From Streptomyces sp. WM6378 (GTDB lineage: Bacteria > Actinomycetota > Actinomycetes > Streptomycetales > Streptomycetaceae): a stretch of DNA of 61,944 nucleotides. The notes under the pieces are model-generated. The model worked only from the letters and a program-made list of their open reading frames with translations, was not told the origin of the DNA and did not search any database. Position numbers and translations under genes: made by a program. Shown here piece after piece: positions 54,866 to 61,944 of the stretch. The number at the start of each line of letters is the position of its first letter. The first letter of the stretch is position 1. The DNA lies in contig NZ_LGDD01000303.1 in NCBI RefSeq assembly GCF_001279695.1, positions 1 to 61,944 of the forward strand, given 5' to 3'.

Positions 54866-55348
54866 CTAGCGGATGTTCGGGTCGAAGGTGAAGATCACCA
54901 GCGTGCCCAGCAGGACGGTGAACACCGTGGCGGTGTAGAGCAGCATCTTCAGCCAGAAGCGGGTGTTGTCCCGCTGCGCGTAGTCGTTGATGACGGTGCG
55001 CAGGCCGTTGGCGCCGTGCAGCATGGCCAGCCACAGCATGGTCAGATCCCAGATCTGCCAGAACGGGGACGCCCAGCGGCCCGCCACGAAGGCGAAGCCG
55101 ATCTTGGAGACGCCGCCGTCCAGGACGAGCTGGATCAGCAGGTGGCCGAGGACCAGGACGACCAGCACGATGCCGGACAGCCGCATGAACAGCCAGCCGT
55201 ACAGCTCGAAGTTCGTACGGGTCGACTTCGGGGTCTTCTTGGTGCGCTTGCGCGGGGCCTCGATGAGCGGGGCGGGGTGATCGGTGTCGTACAGGCTCAC
55301 GCCCTCGACCTCGCCGATCGCCGCGGCGGAAGAGGTTTCGGCAGACAT
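54866..55348 (-). CDS. sdhD: succinate dehydrogenase membrane anchor subunit
   Basis: A 160-residue protein with a 45-residue charged N-terminus and three hydrophobic helices (FMRLSGIVLVVLVLGHLLIQ, then WDLTMLWLAMLHGANGLRTV, then LLYTATVFTVLLGTLVIFTF). The His in the first and second helices fit haem or quinone sites. It anchors SdhAB in the membrane together with SdhC, from which it is separated by 8 bases. Confidence 0.93.
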   Translation of the reverse strand: MSAETSSAAAIGEVEGVSLYDTDHPAPLIEAPRKRTKKTPKSTRTNFELYGWLFMRLSGIVLVVLVLGHLLIQLVLDGGVSKIGFAFVAGRWASPFWQIWDLTMLWLAMLHGANGLRTVINDYAQRDNTRFWLKMLLYTATVFTVLLGTLVIFTFDPNIR

Positions 55349-55356
55349 CTCAGTCC

Positions 55357-55737
55357 TCAGCTCCCGAACAGTTCACGAGCGGCATGGCCGAGCACCGGGT
55401 AGAGCGCGCCCACCATCAGCACGAGCCAGATGACCACGACGGACCAGAGCATCTGCTTCTGGAGACGCGGCCCCTTGGACCAGAAGTCCACGGCGATGAT
55501 GCGCAGGCCGTTGAGCGCGTGGAACAGGATGGCGGCGACGAGGCCGTACTCCAGACACGCGACGATGGGCGTCTTGTAAGTCGCCACGACTTTGTCGTAC
55601 GCCTCGGGGGAGACACGCACGAGAGCGGTGTCGAGGACGTGTACGAACAGGAAGAAGAAAATGAGGACGCCGGTGACTCGATGAGCCACCCAGGACCACA
55701 TTCCTTCCCGGCCGCGGTACAGCGTTCCAGCCGGCAC
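55357..55737 (-). CDS. sdhC: succinate dehydrogenase cytochrome b556 subunit
   Basis: A 126-residue three-helix protein. GMWSWVAHRVTGVLIFFFLF carries the conserved Ser/His/Arg near the quinone site, and FHALNGLRIIAVDFW the haem-binding His. The start was placed at GTG 55737 because GGAGGG lies 8 bases upstream and this matches the usual Streptomyces length; the frame runs 25 codons further. It is the first gene of sdhCDAB. Confidence 0.92.
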   Translation of the reverse strand: MPAGTLYRGREGMWSWVAHRVTGVLIFFFLFVHVLDTALVRVSPEAYDKVVATYKTPIVACLEYGLVAAILFHALNGLRIIAVDFWSKGPRLQKQMLWSVVVIWLVLMVGALYPVLGHAARELFGS

Positions 55738-55859
55738 GGAAGAACCCTCCGGGAGCGGTGTGTAGGGCCGGCCGGCTTCAGTGTCGGTCTGACCCGGCCG
55801 GGTACGGTCCACCGGCCCCGGTCATCGTAGCGACGTGATGTCGGTTCCCTTGCGCCGGG

Positions 55860-55894
55860 TCCATAGGTGTGATCAAACAGGCAATCAAACAGGC
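55860..55894 (-). promoter_or_regulatory. sdhC: sdhCDAB promoter with overlapping direct repeat
   Basis: On the minus strand TTGATT (55888-55883), a 17-bp spacer and TATGGA (55865-55860) form a promoter. A perfect 11-bp direct repeat, GCCTGTTTGAT, occurs twice with 12-bp spacing (55894-55884 and 55882-55872) across the -35. This places a candidate regulator site where it could block or help RNA polymerase. Confidence 0.5.
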
Positions 55895-55903
55895 TCGTAC
55901 GGC

Positions 55904-56440
55904 CTAGAGAACGCGGTGTGCGGGACTGGGAGCATCGGATTCGGGATGGTTGGCGACAAGCCGGGCGAGTCGGGCGCGGGCGAGTCGGCGCAGTTCGTCG
56001 GCGGCGATCGACCGCTCCTCGTCGCGTTCGTTGTTCATCCGCAGCCGGATCCCGCTCAGCACCTGGTCGAGGTGCTCGGCCGGGCTGAACGCGTCGAGGC
56101 AGATCACGAAGGCGTGTCCGAAACTGCTCTCGTACGCGGCGTGCGCCGCCGCGAGCGCCGTGTGCGCGGCCTGTGGTGCGCTGTCGTGCGGACCGGGCGA
56201 GGACTCGTCGGCCAGGGCTTCGTCCAGGTCGTCGGGGCTCAGGTCGTAGCTGGCCTCGTCGGCCGCGGCGAGCAGGGCGTCGACGTCCGGGTAGGGGCGG
56301 TGGGCGGCGATCCGGGCGGCCCAGCGGTAGCTCGCGCAGCAGCCGAGCAGGGCCGCTTCGGCGGAGCCCGCGGAGGCGCGGTTGAACCGGTCGAGGCCGC
56401 CGAGCTTGGGTGGGGCCGCCGGAACGGATGTGCCCCGCAC
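55904..56440 (-). CDS. OHCU decarboxylase (UraD)-family protein
   Basis: A 178-residue helical protein matching the family of 2-oxo-4-hydroxy-4-carboxy-5-ureidoimidazoline decarboxylase, a late step of urate breakdown. YESSFGHAFVICLDAFSPAE and LSGIRLRMNNERDEE are the clearest family segments. The usual HPRIG and SxxEQ active-site motifs are not recognisable (ADESSPGPHDSAPQ lies there), so it may have another role. The start is uncertain: GTG 56440 fits the family's length; the open frame runs to 56680 with poor codon bias. No other urate genes are nearby. Confidence 0.65.
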   Translation of the reverse strand: MRGTSVPAAPPKLGGLDRFNRASAGSAEAALLGCCASYRWAARIAAHRPYPDVDALLAAADEASYDLSPDDLDEALADESSPGPHDSAPQAAHTALAAAHAAYESSFGHAFVICLDAFSPAEHLDQVLSGIRLRMNNERDEERSIAADELRRLARARLARLVANHPESDAPSPAHRVL

Positions 56441-56812
56441 CTGATTCGGTATGGCCGCCCGCCCCTGGGCACGAGGAGTGTGATGGAGTGTCGGCGGTCG
56501 CTTCCGGGGGCCGGCGTGGGAATCGCTGGACAGCGTGGGCTCCTCGAAACACTGCGCGGGACGGGCAGTACGGAACAGGACGGGCTGCGGAGCACGGAGA
56601 CTGGAGTGGAAAGTGGGGTGGGAGTGCCGCCACGCTATCCACGTGGAGCAGGAGCTGTGCGACGGTTGCGCGAATTTCACCCGGACGTGCCATCCGGGTC
56701 GCGCGCTGTGGACGAGCCCCCGGGCACTTCGGCGTACCTTCGCCCCAGTTGTCGGTGCGGCATCCGGGGTATCCGGATTCGCCCTTACTGTCGTTGGACG
56801 GGAGGTTTCTGA
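56441..56812. other. 372-bp intergenic region before the GH20 gene
   Basis: No gene could be supported. Codon bias in both flanking frames falls away here. A plus-strand frame contains LCDGCANFTRTCHPG but lacks a credible start and overlaps the GH20 start. The GH20 promoter is probably here but was not located. Confidence 0.4.
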
Positions 56813-58564
56813 GTGATGTCGCGTTTCAGGATGTCACGGGCCCGGATGCCGGGATCCGGGGACCCGAAGCGGTCGTCCTCGCCGTCGTCCGCCGCGCGCG
56901 CCTCCCAGCCGCGTGCGCCGCGGTCCCGCCCGGCCTGGCTGCACCGGCCGCGCGGCCGACGTGCGCTGGTGCTGAAGGTGGCCCTCGCGGGCATCGCGGT
57001 GCTCGCGCTGATCATCGCGGTCTGGCCGGACGACGACACCCACGGCGGGCACGGCGGCCCGGTCGACAACAAGCGCGCCTCCTCGGTGCTGCCCTCGCCG
57101 TCGCCGATCTACCCGATCTCCTCGCCGCCCCGCACCATCCCGTCCGTACGCGAACACCGGCCCGCGCGTGGCCCCGGCTTCCGGCCCGTCGACTCGACGC
57201 GGGTGATCGTGTCCGTCGGCAGCGAGAGCCTCACCGACGAGGGCAAGCTGCTCGCGCAGGAGCTCGGCGTCGACTACGCGGCGGGCGGGCAGCCGCGCGA
57301 GGGTGACATCGAGCTGACGCTGACCCCGCCGCCCAAGGGCGAGAAGGCCGCGCCCGAGTCGTACACGCTGACCACCCGTGACCGTCGCGTGCGGATCACC
57401 GGGCCGGACGACGCCGGGGTGTTCTACGGCACCCGCACCCTCAAGCAGGCGCTCAAGGGCGGCGGGGTGATGCCCGAGGGCGTCGTCGAGGACCGGCCGG
57501 ACAAGCCGCAGCGCGGGCTCAACCTCGACATCGCGCGCAAGCAGTACAGCGCGGCCTGGATCGAGGACCAGCTGCGGCAGATGGCCGACCTGAAGCTCAA
57601 TCAGCTCGGTCTGCACTTCGCCGACGACCAGGGCTTCCGCATCGAGTCGTCCAGTCACCCCGAGGTCGTCTCGCGCGAACACCTCAGCAAGCGCGAGGTC
57701 CAGCGGATCGTGGCGCTCGCCACCAAGCTGCACATCACGGTGGTCCCCGAGATCGACTCGCCGGGCCACCTCGGCGCGGTGCTGGCCGCCCACCCCGACC
57801 TCCAGCTGCGCGACAAGGACGGCAAGCCGGTCAAGGGCGCCATCGACATCGCCAACCCGGAGTCCGGGCGCATCGTGGACGACCTGCTGCGCGAGTACGC
57901 GGGCCTGTTCCCCGGGGCGTACTGGCACCTGGGCGGCGACGAGTACCAGGCGCTCGCGGTGAAGGCGCCGGCCACCCCCGAAACCACCTATCCCGGTCTC
58001 GTCGCGGCCGCCCGCGCCAGGTACGGGCCGAAGGCCGACATCGAGGACCTGACGACGGGCTGGCTCAACGACCGTGCCGCGGTGCTCCGTTCGGCGAGCG
58101 CGGGCCGCACCTTCAAGGCGTGGAACGACGGCTTCTTCCCCGGCGGCGAGGTGGCCGCCGACCAGGGCCGCGAGGTCGAGTACTGGACCGGCAAGGAGCC
58201 CGGGGAGCGTGCGCCCGAGGAGTACCTCGCCGAGGGGCGCCCGCTGGTCAACCTCAACGACGAGTACCTGTACTACGTCCTGGGCGAGCCGGGCAGCTAC
58301 AAGTACCCGACGGGCAAGCGGATCTACGAGGAGTGGACGCCGTCGGTGGTGCGCGGCACCAAGTCCGTGGACGCCAAGTACGCGGGGCAGATCCTGGGCG
58401 GCCGGTTCGCCATCTGGTCGGACAACCCGGGCGCGCAGACCGAGGAACAGGTGGCGCGTGGCATCCGGCTGCCGCTGCGGGCGACGGCCCAGAAGCTGTG
58501 GGACCCGCGGACGCCGGCGATGGACTGGGAGGAGTTCAAGGCCCTGGCCGACCGGCTCGGCTGA
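56813..58564 (+). CDS. membrane-anchored beta-N-acetylhexosaminidase (GH20)
   Basis: A 583-residue GH20 enzyme that removes terminal beta-GlcNAc or GalNAc, for example from chitin or wall fragments. A 50-residue basic N-terminus precedes one hydrophobic segment (ALVLKVALAGIAVLALIIAV), so it is exported and may stay anchored. The catalytic Asp-Glu pair is in HLGGDEY near residue 376. RGLNLDIARKQYSAAWI and VVPEIDSPGHLGAVL are typical of the barrel. The start is GTG 56813 or the next codon ATG; GGAGG is upstream of both. Confidence 0.9.
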   Translation: MMSRFRMSRARMPGSGDPKRSSSPSSAARASQPRAPRSRPAWLHRPRGRRALVLKVALAGIAVLALIIAVWPDDDTHGGHGGPVDNKRASSVLPSPSPIYPISSPPRTIPSVREHRPARGPGFRPVDSTRVIVSVGSESLTDEGKLLAQELGVDYAAGGQPREGDIELTLTPPPKGEKAAPESYTLTTRDRRVRITGPDDAGVFYGTRTLKQALKGGGVMPEGVVEDRPDKPQRGLNLDIARKQYSAAWIEDQLRQMADLKLNQLGLHFADDQGFRIESSSHPEVVSREHLSKREVQRIVALATKLHITVVPEIDSPGHLGAVLAAHPDLQLRDKDGKPVKGAIDIANPESGRIVDDLLREYAGLFPGAYWHLGGDEYQALAVKAPATPETTYPGLVAAARARYGPKADIEDLTTGWLNDRAAVLRSASAGRTFKAWNDGFFPGGEVAADQGREVEYWTGKEPGERAPEEYLAEGRPLVNLNDEYLYYVLGEPGSYKYPTGKRIYEEWTPSVVRGTKSVDAKYAGQILGGRFAIWSDNPGAQTEEQVARGIRLPLRATAQKLWDPRTPAMDWEEFKALADRLG

Positions 58565-58615
58565 GAGCCCGGCCCGGGCACGGGCCCCGCGCACGGCGCG
58601 GGGTGCGGAGGACGA

Positions 58616-58681
58616 CCGGGGCCGCCACCCCCCACAGGAGAGGCCCCGGCCGTCTTCCGGCGGGGTCGTTGTGGCGACCCC
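58616..58681 (+). terminator. two hairpins after the GH20 gene
   Basis: CCGGGGCC (58616-58623) with GGCCCCGG (58642-58649), then GGGGTCG (58662-58668) with CGACCCC (58675-58681). A further perfect repeat, CCCGCTG-TGT-CAGCGGG (58721-58737), lies closer to the sigma factor gene and could instead be an operator. Confidence 0.65.
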
Positions 58682-58828
58682 GTACTTGCTTCAGCGCCGA
58701 GCGTGCGTTTTCTGTCACACCCCGCTGTGTCAGCGGGTTGTTGCAGGTTGTACAAGTCATGGACTTATGGGGCGCCGAGGCCGTAGCGTGCTGATTCGCG
58801 TTCGGGGACGCGATGGTGATGACCAGCA

Positions 58829-59530
58829 GTGACATCAGGACAAGCCAGCCAAGACAGGGTGCAGGGATTGCTGGGGGACGACGCGGAGCTGACCGCCGCG
58901 GTGCTCAGGGCGCAGGACGGGGACGAGGAAGCCTTCCGTGCTGTCTATCGTGCTGTGCACCCGCGCCTGCTCGGCTACATCCGCACGCTGGTCGGCGAAC
59001 CCGACACCGAGGACGTGGCCTCCGAGGCCTGGCTCCAGATCGCCCGCGACCTCGAACGCTTCGAGGGCGATGCCGACCGCTTCCGCGGCTGGGCCGCCCG
59101 CATCGCCCGCAACCGGGCGCTCGACCACATCAGGATGCGCGGCCGCCGGCCCGCCGTCGGCGGCGACGAGAGCGAGCTGGTCTCGCACGCCGCCGCGTCC
59201 GACACCGCGGACGAGGCGATGGAGGCGCTCGGCACCGGACGTACGATGGCGCTCATCGCCCAGCTCCCGCAGGACCAGGCCGAGGCCGTGGTGCTGCGCG
59301 TCGTGGTCGGTCTGGACGCGAAGAGCGCGGCGCAGACCCTGGGCAAACGGCCCGGCGCGGTGCGGACCGCCGCGCACCGGGGCCTGAAGCGGCTTGCTGA
59401 ACTGCTCGGCGCTGACGGCCCCCCGGGGGACGTAACCCAGGATGTGGAGGAGCTGGGTGCCGTGCCGTCGCAGCGCGCGCCGGAACGCGGTGTGACGCAA
59501 TCGCGCGCCCGGACGCAGAAGGACATGTGA
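58829..59530 (+). CDS. ECF-type RNA polymerase sigma factor
   Basis: A 233-residue sigma factor with region 2 (DEEAFRAVYRAVHPRLLGYI, then EAWLQIARDLERFEG) and region 4 (LIAQLPQDQAEAVVLRVVVG, then GKRPGAVRTAAHRGLKRLAE). The C-terminal 40 residues are disordered. The start is GTG 58829; no strong ribosome-binding site is visible. It overlaps the next gene by 4 bases, the usual layout of a sigma factor with its membrane partner. No GGAAC-type autoregulatory promoter was found upstream. Confidence 0.9.
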   Translation: MTSGQASQDRVQGLLGDDAELTAAVLRAQDGDEEAFRAVYRAVHPRLLGYIRTLVGEPDTEDVASEAWLQIARDLERFEGDADRFRGWAARIARNRALDHIRMRGRRPAVGGDESELVSHAAASDTADEAMEALGTGRTMALIAQLPQDQAEAVVLRVVVGLDAKSAAQTLGKRPGAVRTAAHRGLKRLAELLGADGPPGDVTQDVEELGAVPSQRAPERGVTQSRARTQKDM

Positions 59531-60501
59531 TGGCTGACGAGCGGCACGAGTGGCTTGACGGGGATGCCGCCGAGCGACTGCTGCGCGGCGAAGGGGTCGA
59601 GCCCGGTGACGAGCGGGCCCGCGCCGAGGCCGACCGGCTCTCGGCCCTGCTGCGTTCCCTCGCCCCGAACGAGCCGGCCGGCACCGAACTCCCCGGTGAG
59701 GCGGCCGCCCTGGCCGCCTTCCGCAAGGCCCGCCCCGAAGGCGCTCCCGACGCGGAAGCGCTCGGTGTCGTACGGGTCGGACGCGTCGCACGAGCGCGTC
59801 GGGCTCCCCGGCGCAGACGCTTCGCACCGGTGCGCCTGGGCTTCGCCGCGGCGCTGGCCTGCTGTGCGCTCGGCGGGGTCGCGGTCGCCGCGGGCACCGG
59901 CGTGCTGCCGGGACCGTTCGCGTTCGACGAGCAGGACCCCACGCCCGCCTCGACCGTGTCCGCCGAGGCCACCCCGGGCCCCATCGCCACCTCGCCCTCG
60001 CACTCGCTGCCCCCGGGCTCCCCGACGCCCGACCGGCACGGACCCTCGACGGAGCCGGGCACGCTCGGCGACTCCTCGCACTCGCCGAGCCCCGACGGCT
60101 CGGACGCGGACGGCACCGGTGACACCGGGAAGAACGGCAGCCCGCAGCCGGGCGGCGACAACGATGGCACGGGCAGCGGCCAGTGGCTCGCCAGGGCGGC
60201 CGACTGCCGCGACTACCGCTCGGGGAAGCTCGACCAGGACAAGCGCCGCAGCCTGGAGTCCGCGGCGCACGGCCCGGCCGCGGTGAAGGCCTTCTGCGAT
60301 CTGCTGCTCGACGGCAAGGGCGGCAAGCCCGGCGGTGCGGGCGGAGACCCGGGCGACGGGGGCAAGGACAAGGGCAAGGGCGACGGCTCCGGCAAGAACG
60401 GCGGCGGAGGCGGCGGCAAGCAGAGCTCCGTGACCACTCGGCCGAGCCACCTCCTGGACTGGCTCAAGCCCGGCACGCTCACCCCGGCCGTACCGCACTG
60501 A
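59527..60501 (+). CDS. membrane protein, probable anti-sigma partner
   Basis: A 324-residue protein. A short N-terminal cytoplasmic helical part (LDGDAAERLLRGEGVEPGDE) precedes an Arg-rich stretch and one membrane span (FAAALACCALGGVAVAAGTG, residues about 100-120). The outer part is Ser/Pro/Gly-rich, with a small Cys-containing segment (RAADCRDYRSGKLD, KAFCDLLLDG) and a Gly/Lys tail. Coupling to the sigma gene (overlapping GTGA, with ATG following) suggests anti-sigma function; no zinc motif of the classical type is seen, so this remains inference. Confidence 0.68.
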   Translation: MMADERHEWLDGDAAERLLRGEGVEPGDERARAEADRLSALLRSLAPNEPAGTELPGEAAALAAFRKARPEGAPDAEALGVVRVGRVARARRAPRRRRFAPVRLGFAAALACCALGGVAVAAGTGVLPGPFAFDEQDPTPASTVSAEATPGPIATSPSHSLPPGSPTPDRHGPSTEPGTLGDSSHSPSPDGSDADGTGDTGKNGSPQPGGDNDGTGSGQWLARAADCRDYRSGKLDQDKRRSLESAAHGPAAVKAFCDLLLDGKGGKPGGAGGDPGDGGKDKGKGDGSGKNGGGGGGKQSSVTTRPSHLLDWLKPGTLTPAVPH

Positions 60502-60658
60502 GACCTGCCGCCCGGGGTTCGAAATCGCGTGCCGAAGCGCAGGTCAGAACCGGCAGTAACGTTTTTTGAGACGGCGGCGCAGTACTGAGTGAGCCGACTG
60601 GTCATCGGCGGCGCAGATGAGCCGGGGTTCCCCCCGTACCCATGGCTCCGCGCGAATG

Positions 60659-60695
60659 GCGCGGGCGGGACACGTTCCCCCGGTCCCGCCCGCGC
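60659..60695. terminator. bidirectional terminator
   Basis: A perfect 13-bp stem, GCGCGGGCGGGAC (60659-60671) with its complement at 60683-60695 and an 11-base loop, lies between the convergent anti-sigma-like and L,D-transpeptidase genes. The rest of 60502-60734 shows no gene. Confidence 0.85.
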
Positions 60696-60734
60696 CCTCC
60701 CTCCTTGGACCGGCCGCTACCAGCGGCCCGGCGG

Positions 60735-61622
60735 CTACCAGTAGACGACGACCTTGTCGCCGATGTGCACCGCGTCGAAGAGCGCCGCGATCTTGCCCTT
60801 GTCCCGGACGTTGACGCAGCCGTGCGAGGCGCCGTTGTAGCCGCGCGCCGCGAAGTCCGACGAGTAGTGCACCGCCTGGCCGCCGCTGAAGAACATCGCG
60901 TACGGCATGGCCGTGTGGTAGATCGTCGAGACGTGGTTGCGGCTCTTCTCGAAGACCTTGAAGACGCCCTCGCGGGTCGGCGTGTACTGCGAGCCGAAGC
61001 GCACGTCCATCGTCGACTGCACCTTGCCGTTGACGACCCAGGACAGCGTGCGGCTGGTCTTGCTGATGCACATCGCGCGGCCCGTCATGCAGCGCGGATC
61101 GAGCTTGGCAGCGGGCTTGTTGACCGCCTGGCCGGCCAGCTCCTCGGTCGTCGGCTTCGTCGTCATGGCCAGCAGCCTGTCCCAGGTCACGCTGTCCGTG
61201 GTGCCCGTCTCGGCGAGCCCGCGCCTGCCCTGGAAGCCCTTGACGGCCGCCGTCGTCGCGGCCCCGTACGTGCCCGTCGGGGTGTCGTCGAACCAGCCGA
61301 TCTGGGCGAGCCTGGCCTGGAGCTCCTTGACCTGGCTGCCCTTGGCGCCGTTCGACATCAGGACCTTGGGCGCGGCCTTGGCCGCGGTGGTGGCCGATGC
61401 GGTGGGGGCGGGCGAGCCGGCCGGCTTGTCGTCGGTGGAGGAGGTGAAGGTGGAGGCGGAGGGGGTGGCCGAGGCGGATGCCGCGGGCGACGGCGATCCG
61501 GGCGTCGCGGGAGCGGCCGCGTCGGCCTTGGAACTCTGCGGACTGCACCCCACGGCCACGGCTATGACGGCGGTCGCGGCGAGGGTTCTGGCTATGAGAG
61601 TGGTGCGGTGGTTCCGGCGCAT
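60735..61622 (-). CDS. L,D-transpeptidase lipoprotein with peptidoglycan-binding domain
   Basis: A 295-residue enzyme that makes 3-3 crosslinks in peptidoglycan or attaches proteins to it. The signal peptide ends in the lipobox-like AVGC near residue 26. A Ser/Ala/Pro linker leads to a PG_binding_1 domain (KGSQVKELQARLAQIGWFDD, residues about 92-150). The C-terminal YkuD domain carries the active site SHGCVNV near residue 264. The ATG follows GGGGGGGCG. It is divergent from the mutase gene. Confidence 0.93.
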   Translation of the reverse strand: MRRNHRTTLIARTLAATAVIAVAVGCSPQSSKADAAAPATPGSPSPAASASATPSASTFTSSTDDKPAGSPAPTASATTAAKAAPKVLMSNGAKGSQVKELQARLAQIGWFDDTPTGTYGAATTAAVKGFQGRRGLAETGTTDSVTWDRLLAMTTKPTTEELAGQAVNKPAAKLDPRCMTGRAMCISKTSRTLSWVVNGKVQSTMDVRFGSQYTPTREGVFKVFEKSRNHVSTIYHTAMPYAMFFSGGQAVHYSSDFAARGYNGASHGCVNVRDKGKIAALFDAVHIGDKVVVYW

Positions 61623-61820
61623 CGGTCGCCCCCCTGATTCTCTGGTGTCCCCAGAGACAGATTCCCGCGCCGAACGGTTGCAAAAGCAGGTAGTCGTATC
61701 ACGGAAGCTGTGGGCAAGCTCCCAGCGTGCGCCTCTCCGCCCGCCGCACGCCCGCCGCTACAGTCCCTCGCGAGGATTGGGTACCAGTGAGTGGTAGAGC
61801 TCTAGCGGGAGGCACAGCAC

Positions 61821-61944
61821 ATGGCGCGAGAGTCCGAATCCGGGTTGCCCATCGAGCCGGTGTACGGCCCGTCGGCTCTGGAGGGCTGGGATCCGGTCGA
61901 GAAGTTGGGTGAGCCGGGGGCGTTTCCGTTTACGCGTGGTGTGT
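61821..61944 (+). CDS. methylmalonyl-CoA mutase-family protein (partial, runs off the window)
   Basis: The first 41 codons only. MARESESGLPIEPVYGPSAL followed by GWDPVEKLGEPGAFPFTRG matches the N-terminus of acyl-CoA mutase large subunits, which rearrange methylmalonyl-CoA or related thioesters with adenosylcobalamin. The ATG follows GGGAGG by 7 bases. The cobalamin domain, if any, is outside the window, so the exact subgroup cannot be fixed. Confidence 0.85.
   Translation, partial: MARESESGLPIEPVYGPSALEGWDPVEKLGEPGAFPFTRGV

Noticed and set aside
56535..56816. Plus-strand frame with a Cys cluster (LCDGCANFTRTCHPG), reminiscent of a small zinc or iron-sulfur protein
   Set aside because: No credible start, poor codon bias, overlap with the GH20 start, and the Cys spacing does not match WhiB or known zinc ribbons.
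60510..60540. GGGGTTCGAAATC, resembling a tRNA T-loop
   Set aside because: The flanking bases do not form a T-arm stem, and no acceptor, D or anticodon arm could be drawn around it. No tRNA or rRNA gene was found in the window.

Overview
The window is a high-GC actinobacterial chromosome segment, almost certainly Streptomyces. The signs are strong G/C bias at third codon positions, frequent GTG and TTG starts, tight ATGA/GTGA gene overlaps, and a gene order that, from memory, follows the central S. coelicolor chromosome: sucCD, purNH, folD, mdh, glyA, trpS, a DacC-type carboxypeptidase, sdhCDAB, then a methylmalonyl-CoA mutase-type gene cut by the right edge. All protein calls come from reading translations; no database search was run.

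Layout. 0.2-6.2 kb: a SWIM zinc-finger gene divergent from a MoxR-type AAA ATPase, a DUF5682 protein and a von Willebrand A protein (the E. coli yehL/M/P/Q set). 6.4-8.6 kb: sucCD. 8.6-13.2 kb: an XRE/sigma-like/membrane fusion regulator, a DUF6350 membrane protein and another membrane protein. 13.4-18.0 kb: purNH, an RDD protein, folD and a DUF3017 protein. 18.2-21.2 kb: a two-component pair and an XRE-DUF2690 regulator. 21.4-23.6 kb: mdh and a small XRE/membrane-protein pair. 23.6-27.7 kb: a PEP-mutase/isocitrate-lyase family enzyme with two AhpD-like proteins, divergent from a MocR regulator, then a DMT-type membrane protein. 27.8-29.3 kb: a YgiB/YgiC-like pair. 29.7-32.8 kb: a three-gene set of unknown function carrying matching RHIM-like motifs. 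32.8-37.8 kb: rocD, glyA behind a ZTP riboswitch, trpS and a 2H phosphoesterase. 38.0-43.3 kb: genes matching the mycobacterial decaprenyl-phosphoryl-arabinose pathway (DprE2, DprE1, PAP2, UbiA, GtrA) plus a YihY protein. 43.3-46.7 kb: a D-Ala-D-Ala carboxypeptidase and an eroded phiBT1-like prophage in the phiBT1 target gene. 47.1-51.8 kb: a solute-binding protein, a GH89 glycosidase and a TetR regulator. 52.0-55.9 kb: a broken gene and sdhCDAB. 55.9-61.9 kb: a UraD-family protein, a GH20 hexosaminidase, a sigma/probable anti-sigma pair, an L,D-transpeptidase and the partial mutase.

Most of the window is core metabolism: TCA cycle (sucCD, mdh, sdhCDAB), purine and one-carbon metabolism (purN, purH, folD, glyA), and cell-envelope enzymes. 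Most transcription units end in strong GC-rich hairpins. The points most worth a second look are the paired RHIM-like motifs (29.8-31.9 kb), the phiBT1-type scar with a second intact copy of the target gene (44.7-46.7 kb), the SWIM/MoxR/DUF5682/VWA operon with a possible hydrolase core, the lipid-pentose pathway with a DprE1 lacking the benzothiazinone-reactive Cys, and the ZTP riboswitch before glyA.
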